Of a DNA stretch of 64,000 nt, positions 60,004 to 64,000 are shown in pieces. Origin of the DNA: Amycolatopsis acidicola. Its GTDB lineage: Bacteria; Actinomycetota; Actinomycetes; Mycobacteriales; Pseudonocardiaceae. The first letter of the stretch is position 1; every line of letters begins with the position of its first letter. The notes under the pieces are model-generated. The model made no database searches. It was given only the letters and a program-made list of their open reading frames with translations, and was not told the origin of the DNA. The DNA lies in NCBI RefSeq assembly GCF_007713735.2, contig NZ_VMNW02000007.1:115081-179080 (forward strand), in the 5' to 3' direction. Position numbers and translations under genes: made by a program.

Positions 60004-60984
60004 ATGCGCGCGTTCCTGATGCAGGAGCTGACCGGTCCCTCCGGCGGCTCCGTCAGCGAGGTCCCCGAGCCGAAGGGCGCTCATCCCTGGGCAGACGGCC
60101 GCCTGCTGATCGACGTGCACGCGGCCGGAGTGTCCTTTCCGGACCTGTTGCAGACCCGAGGGCAGTATCAGCACGGGGCGCCGCCGCCGTATGTCGCGGG
60201 CGGCGAAGTGTCCGGGGTGGTGGTCGAAGCACCCGAAGATTCGGGATTGCGCCCCGGTGACCGCGTGGCGAGCCTTTCGGTGTGGGGCGCGCTGGCCGAA
60301 CGCGCGCTCGGCATCCCGCGCTACACGGTGAAACTGCCGGACGGACTGGACTTCGTCGAAGGCGCCGCGCTGTACCTCAACTACGCGACAGCGTGGTTCT
60401 CCTTGCACCGCGTGGGTTTCCAGGCCGGTGAGCACGTTCTCGTGCACGGCGCGTCCGGCGGCGTCGGCACCGCCACCCTGCAGCTGGTCCGCGCGCTCGG
60501 CGGCCACCCGATCGCCGTGGTGTCCACTGAGGACAAAGAACGCGTCGCGCGCGACGCGGGCGCCGGACAGGTGGTGCGCGCCGGTGACGGCTGGGCGGCC
60601 GAGGTGCGGGAGCTGACGGGCGGGACCGGCGTGCAGGTCGTCGTCGACCCGGTCGGTGGCGACCGGTTCACCGATTCGCTGCGCTGCCTCGATGTCGGCG
60701 GGCGCTTGGCCGTCGTCGGCTTCGCGGCAGGGTCCATTCCGTCGGTGAAGGTGAACCGGTTGCTGCTGCGGGATTTGAGCGTGGTCGGTGTGGCGCTGGA
60801 TCCCTACGTCGCACGGTTTCCCGCAGTGGCCGGGACGTTGGCCCGTGAGCTGGAGAAACTGGCAGGCTCGGGCGAAATCCGGCCGCTCGCGGGGCACGTG
60901 CTGCCGCTGGCCGAAGCCCGCCGGGCGCTGGAACTGATCGACACCCGGCAGGCCACCGGCAAAGTGGTCGTGCGCGTGCGCTGA
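60004..60984 (+). CDS. Quinone-oxidoreductase-like (zinc-free MDR) enzyme
   Basis: 326 aa. AAGVSFPDLLQTRGQYQ, VAGGEVSGVV, LNYATAWFSLHRVGFQAGE, HGASGGVGTATLQL as nucleotide loop, VDPVGGDRF, VLPLAEARRALELID. NADPH:quinone / enoyl reductase group without zinc. Last gene of the 56.2-61.0 kb operon, convergent with the hydrolase (2-bp gap). Confidence 0.88.
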   Translation: MRAFLMQELTGPSGGSVSEVPEPKGAHPWADGRLLIDVHAAGVSFPDLLQTRGQYQHGAPPPYVAGGEVSGVVVEAPEDSGLRPGDRVASLSVWGALAERALGIPRYTVKLPDGLDFVEGAALYLNYATAWFSLHRVGFQAGEHVLVHGASGGVGTATLQLVRALGGHPIAVVSTEDKERVARDAGAGQVVRAGDGWAAEVRELTGGTGVQVVVDPVGGDRFTDSLRCLDVGGRLAVVGFAAGSIPSVKVNRLLLRDLSVVGVALDPYVARFPAVAGTLARELEKLAGSGEIRPLAGHVLPLAEARRALELIDTRQATGKVVVRVR

Positions 60985-60986
60985 TG

Positions 60987-61958
60987 TCAGCCGCGTTTCA
61001 CCAGTGGCAGTTCGGGACGGCGGTCCGAGACCCCGGCCCGGTCCGCCAGCTCGCCGGAAACCGTTCCGTAGCCGAAAAACTCCGCGAACACGGGGTTGAA
61101 CAGGTCGGGCCGGTCGGTCTGCCCCTGGTGGCCGCAGTCGTCCGGGTAGAAGAACTGCACGCCCGGCAGGTGGTCCTCCTGGACCTGCCCCCATTCCACC
61201 GGGGTCAGGATGTCCTGGCGGCCGTAGAGGTAGATGCCGGGGATGTCGAGCCGGTCGATCCTGCCCTTGGTGGTCAGGCGCGCGGCGCGGTTCTGGTCGG
61301 TCCAGGGCACGATGTGCCGGTACTGCAGCAAAGTCGGCCAGAACTGGCGATGCGCTTCCAGCCGTTCGCTGGCCGAGAGGTAGCGCATCTCGACGAGGTC
61401 GTCGCTCACGGCCTCCTTGCGGTGGATGATCGCCTCCATCATGGCGCGCATGCCTTCGCGTGTGCCGTCGTAGGCGGTCATGTGAAATTGTCCCTTCGGC
61501 GGCCGCACGTCTTCGGGCACGACGTCGCCGATGTCGCCGGCGATGAGCGCGAAGCTGAGCACGCGATCCGGGTGCGCCACGGTGTAGTTGACCGTGTTCA
61601 TGCAGCCCATCGAGTTCCCGGCGAGGTGGAACCGGTCCAGGCAGAGCGCGTCGGCGAAGGCACCGATGAAGTCGACGAAGTCCTCCATCCCGCGCGGCCA
61701 GTACTCCGGGCGGGTGTCGGACAGGCCGAACGCCGGCATGTCCGGGCAGTACACCCGGAACCCGCGCTCCCCGAGGTAGGGGGCCATGAACCGCCATCCG
61801 GCCAGTCCGGAGGAGCCGGGCAACCCGCCGTGCAGCAGGATCACCGCGGGACCGCTGTCGCCGGAGGTCATGTAGTGCGCGCGGGCACCGTTGGCGAGCC
61901 GGACCCACCGGCTCGCCATCCCCGGCACCGCCACGAGGTTCTCACTGGTCAAGGTCAT
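60987..61958 (-). CDS. Alpha/beta hydrolase, meta-cleavage-product (C-C bond) hydrolase-like
   Basis: 323 aa. Oxyanion region LLHGGLPGSSG, nucleophile Ser116 in AGNSMGCMN, acid Asp in YGRQDILTPVEW, His in PDDCGHQGQTDRP. The GNSMG elbow and HG-pG motif resemble meta-cleavage-product hydrolases of aromatic catabolism, although esterases share these features. Operon-mate of an ACMSD-like amidohydrolase, a pairing common in ring-degradation clusters. Coupled by an ATGA overlap. Confidence 0.85.
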   Translation of the reverse strand: MTLTSENLVAVPGMASRWVRLANGARAHYMTSGDSGPAVILLHGGLPGSSGLAGWRFMAPYLGERGFRVYCPDMPAFGLSDTRPEYWPRGMEDFVDFIGAFADALCLDRFHLAGNSMGCMNTVNYTVAHPDRVLSFALIAGDIGDVVPEDVRPPKGQFHMTAYDGTREGMRAMMEAIIHRKEAVSDDLVEMRYLSASERLEAHRQFWPTLLQYRHIVPWTDQNRAARLTTKGRIDRLDIPGIYLYGRQDILTPVEWGQVQEDHLPGVQFFYPDDCGHQGQTDRPDLFNPVFAEFFGYGTVSGELADRAGVSDRRPELPLVKRG

Positions 61959-62929
61959 CGAAGTGCTCCTTCTTCCGTGCTGAGGCCGAGAAAGCCGAAT
62001 GCGTTGCGCGCCAGGAGGTCCTGCCCGGGAAAGGTCCGCCGGACCGAGTCCACGGATTTCGCCAGCTGGTCCGGGAAGAACGGCGCGTCACTGCCCAGCA
62101 GGAGGCGGTCCTCGCCGAACCGGTACGCGAGGAGGCGGAGATGTTCGTCGTCGAAAACGAGCGTGTCCGCGTAGAGCCGGCGAACGCGCGCGTCCCAGTC
62201 CGCGCGCTCGCCGCCGAGTGCCGCCGCGACCCGCAATCGGGGATATACCCAGGGAAATGCCCCGCATCCGTGTGCCAGCGCGACCCGCAGACGTTCGTAT
62301 TTCCCGAGAACTCCGCCGAAAACCAGGGACGAGGCGGCGATCGCGGTGTCGGCAGGCATGCCCAGCCCGAGGTCGTAAGGCTGCCCGGCCCGGCGGACCG
62401 CGCCGCGGCCACCGTGCACCGGATGCACGAACACGGCGGCGCCGGACTCGTCGCAGGCCGCCCAGAACTCGTCGAGCTCCGGGGAGTCCAGGTCCAGCTC
62501 GCCGATCCGGGTCCCGAGCTCCACTCCGCGCAGGCCGAGGCTCAGGCACCGGCCGAGTTCCCGGGTGGTGGCAAGGGAATCGGTGAACGGCAGGCATCCC
62601 AGGCCCAGCAGCCGACCGCCGGAGGCCGCGCACGCCGTCGCGACGGAATCGTTCATCGCCCTGGCGTAAGCCGGGTCGCCGGCGGCGTGTTCCATCGTCA
62701 CCGGGACCGGCGAAATGACCTGATGCGAGACCCCGGCCGCGTCCATCTCGGCGAGCCGGAGCGGCACGTCCCACAACGTCGGGGTGACGGACCGGAACGT
62801 GGCCTCACCACACAGGATCCGCCCGCCCTCCGGCCCGTCCACCACCAGGCGGGGAGCGTTTCCGGGGAAGGTGGGAACGTCCGTGCCGAAGTGGTGGGCG
62901 TGCACGTCGACCGCGGTGATCGCTGGCAT
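61955..62929 (-). CDS. Amidohydrolase-2 family protein, ACMSD/decarboxylase-like
   Basis: 324 aa from ATG 62929. Metal-binding HxH at His10 and His12 (DVHAHHF), later His in FVHPVHGGRG, His in ALAHGCGAFPW and Asp in LLGSDAPFFPDQ give the full amidohydrolase-2 metal site. The family includes aminocarboxymuconate-semialdehyde and gamma-resorcylate decarboxylases and hydrolases. Substrate unknown, but pairing with the C-C hydrolase suggests processing of a ring-derived acid. Divergent from IclR. Confidence 0.86.
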   Translation of the reverse strand: MPAITAVDVHAHHFGTDVPTFPGNAPRLVVDGPEGGRILCGEATFRSVTPTLWDVPLRLAEMDAAGVSHQVISPVPVTMEHAAGDPAYARAMNDSVATACAASGGRLLGLGCLPFTDSLATTRELGRCLSLGLRGVELGTRIGELDLDSPELDEFWAACDESGAAVFVHPVHGGRGAVRRAGQPYDLGLGMPADTAIAASSLVFGGVLGKYERLRVALAHGCGAFPWVYPRLRVAAALGGERADWDARVRRLYADTLVFDDEHLRLLAYRFGEDRLLLGSDAPFFPDQLAKSVDSVRRTFPGQDLLARNAFGFLGLSTEEGALR

Positions 62930-63054
62930 GGCACGGACGCTAACGGCGCCCTCGCCCGCCGCGTGGCCGAAGTTTCGGTGGCTGGAACTCGGGCCTTCGC
63001 CGGGCACCCGCCCACTAGACTGGCCCGGGCCGGACACGCACGAGGAGGTGCGCC
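62930..63054. promoter_or_regulatory. Divergent promoter, amidohydrolase / IclR
   Basis: 125 bp; GAGGAGG precedes GTG 63055. IclR regulators usually act on such a divergent operon. No palindrome stands out. Confidence 0.4.
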
Positions 63055-63849
63055 GTGACCACGGTGGAACAGGAATCGTCGCCGGGCTCGATCCTTTCGA
63101 AGGCCTTCGAGGTGCTGGGCGTTTTCGGCCCGGAGCACCGCGTTCTCACCCTCACCGAGATCGCCCGCTCCAGCAGGCTGCCGAAGTCCACGGTGCACCG
63201 CCTGCTCGGCAGGCTCGTCGCGCTGGGCGTGCTGGAACCGCACGGCGCCGGGTTCAAGGTGGGGCTGCCGATGCGGCGGTTCGCCTCGGCGATGCCGATC
63301 GAAAGCCTGCGGCAGTCCGCGCTGCCCCACCTCGGCGCGCTGCATCACTGGTCACGTCGTCACGTGCATCTCGGCGCCCTGCGCGGGAACCGGGTCGTCT
63401 TCGTGGAGCGGCTGATGATGGCGGGCCACGACCTTCCCTCGGCCGCGCCCGGCACGGATCTGCCGGCACACGCGACGGCGCTGGGAAAAGTGCTGCTCGC
63501 GCACATCACCGAGGAAGAGGCGGAAGCCGCGCTGGCCGGGCCGCTGGCGGCGCTCGCGCCGAACACGATCACCGATGCCGCCGACTTCACCCGGGAACTG
63601 GCCCAGGTACGCCAGGACCAGGTCGCCGTCGCGCGCGGCGAATCCCATCCCGACGTGACCTGCGTGGCGGCCCCGATCCTCATCCGCGGCCGGGCCGTCA
63701 GCGCGGTGTCGGTGTCCACGACCGCCCGCGACGCGGCGGTGGACCGGGCGCTCAAGGACGCCGTCCGCGTGGCGGCAGGCCGGATCGCCAGGGACAACCG
63801 GAAAGTCCTCGCCAACGGCCACGAAGACTGGTTCCCGGGAACGGTTTAG
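63055..63849 (+). CDS. IclR-family transcriptional regulator
   Basis: 264 aa from GTG 63055. N-terminal winged helix (SKAFEVLGVFGPEHRVLTLTEIARS covers about 15-39; LPKSTVHRLLGRLVALGVLE) and the C-terminal IclR effector domain (RGNRVVFVERL, LPAHATALGKVLLAH, VAAPILIRGRAVSAVSVS). Likely controls the divergent hydrolase/amidohydrolase pair. Ends in a TAG that is the first codon of the second 47-bp repeat copy. Confidence 0.92.
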   Translation: MTTVEQESSPGSILSKAFEVLGVFGPEHRVLTLTEIARSSRLPKSTVHRLLGRLVALGVLEPHGAGFKVGLPMRRFASAMPIESLRQSALPHLGALHHWSRRHVHLGALRGNRVVFVERLMMAGHDLPSAAPGTDLPAHATALGKVLLAHITEEEAEAALAGPLAALAPNTITDAADFTRELAQVRQDQVAVARGESHPDVTCVAAPILIRGRAVSAVSVSTTARDAAVDRALKDAVRVAAGRIARDNRKVLANGHEDWFPGTV

Positions 63850-63893
63850 AGAGTGTTACACGGTGGTTTGCGTGGCGGTGCGGGTAGGGGAAC
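63847..63893 (+). repeat. 47-bp repeat starting at a TAG stop codon, copy 2
   Basis: Matches minus-strand 31501-31455 at 37/47 without gaps; the last 25 bases (CGTxGCGGTGCGxGTAGGGGAAC end) are the best conserved. It starts at the stop codon of iclR as copy 1 starts at the stop of the BadK-like gene. Confidence 0.7.
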
Positions 63894-64000
63894 CTGAGGC
63901 GGCCCCTGACTCCGGGATCGCCTCCTCAAGAATTCCCACCCGCCAGCCCGACCACCACCCCCGGCGGACACGCTCCGCGCGACAGCACCCTCACAGCGTC
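63894..64000. other. Right-hand window end, nothing assigned
   Basis: 107 bp after the repeat with no recognisable gene start or end. A gene crossing the right edge cannot be judged. Confidence 0.4.

Noticed and set aside
1..64000. Insertion sequence, prophage or integrative element carrying the cluster
   Set aside because: No transposase, integrase, tRNA gene or direct-repeat boundary was seen inside the window; codon use looks uniform.
1..64000. Polyketide or terpene biosynthetic gene cluster
   Set aside because: Many CoA ligases and one P450 are present, but no synthase, carrier protein, terpene cyclase or prenyltransferase; the enzymes are degradative.

Overview
The window is GC-rich chromosomal DNA from an actinomycete. 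A member of the Pseudonocardiaceae, such as Amycolatopsis, is the best guess. This rests on codon use, many GTG starts, GTGA/ATGA stop-start overlaps, an F420-type luciferase-like oxidoreductase, IclR/GntR/PucR/GAF-LuxR regulators and heptad-coding intergenic repeats. It holds 59 protein-coding genes (one cut by the left edge). I see no rRNA, tRNA, transposase, phage gene or CRISPR array. Almost every gene belongs to transport, activation or CoA-thioester breakdown of a small hydrophobic carbon source.

Layout. 1-8.9 kb: MFS carrier, FUSC-type membrane protein, zinc alcohol dehydrogenase, amidase with an AtzG-like tail, acyl-CoA synthetase, atypical SDR. 9.3-16.0 kb: GAF-LuxR regulator, then a tight P450 / ferredoxin reductase / [2Fe-2S] ferredoxin / alcohol dehydrogenase / aldehyde dehydrogenase operon whose P450 closely resembles P450terp (CYP108A1). 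16.1-19.0 kb: BadI-like ring-opening hydrolase, acyl-CoA dehydrogenase, dienoyl-CoA-reductase-like SDR. 19.4-31.2 kb (minus): amidase, phosphotransferase, CrtC/AttH-like protein, two enoyl-CoA isomerase-like crotonases, LLM oxidoreductase, alpha-methylacyl-CoA racemase, Liv-type ABC importer. 31.5-40.2 kb (minus): BadK-, BadI/MenB- and BadH-like enzymes, HMG-CoA-lyase-like enzyme, CoA-transferase, thiolase, SDR, two acyl-CoA dehydrogenases. 40.3-51.4 kb: GntR regulator, three CoA ligases, acyl-CoA dehydrogenase, paired MaoC proteins, crotonase, quinone-oxidoreductase-like enzyme, second GAF-LuxR. 51.5-63.9 kb: TetR, acyl-CoA dehydrogenase, MaoC, phosphotransferase, SDRs, small Cys-rich protein, CoA ligase, PucR, oxidoreductase, MCP-type hydrolase plus ACMSD-type amidohydrolase, IclR.

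How the genes may work together (inference). The P450 system and two dehydrogenases would turn a ring methyl of a p-menthane monoterpene (alpha-terpineol, limonene or similar) into a cyclohexene carboxylate. An AliA-like ligase makes the CoA ester. BadK/BadH/BadI-like enzymes hydrate, oxidise and hydrolytically open the ring to a branched pimeloyl-CoA. Beta-oxidation gives a 3-substituted glutaryl-CoA. After dehydrogenation and hydration this would be an HMG-CoA analogue that the HMG-CoA-lyase-like enzyme can split. The CoA-transferase and thiolase would finish the job. No biotin carboxylase is present, which fits, because ring cleavage supplies the second carboxyl group.

Regulation: GGTCNGACC-like sites, the expected target of the FadR-type GntR at 40.3 kb, recur in at least eight promoters. 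A second palindrome, AACGNNCGTT, lies at the TetR promoter and on both sides of the BadI-like gene. Sequence comparisons to named proteins were made from memory and need alignment.
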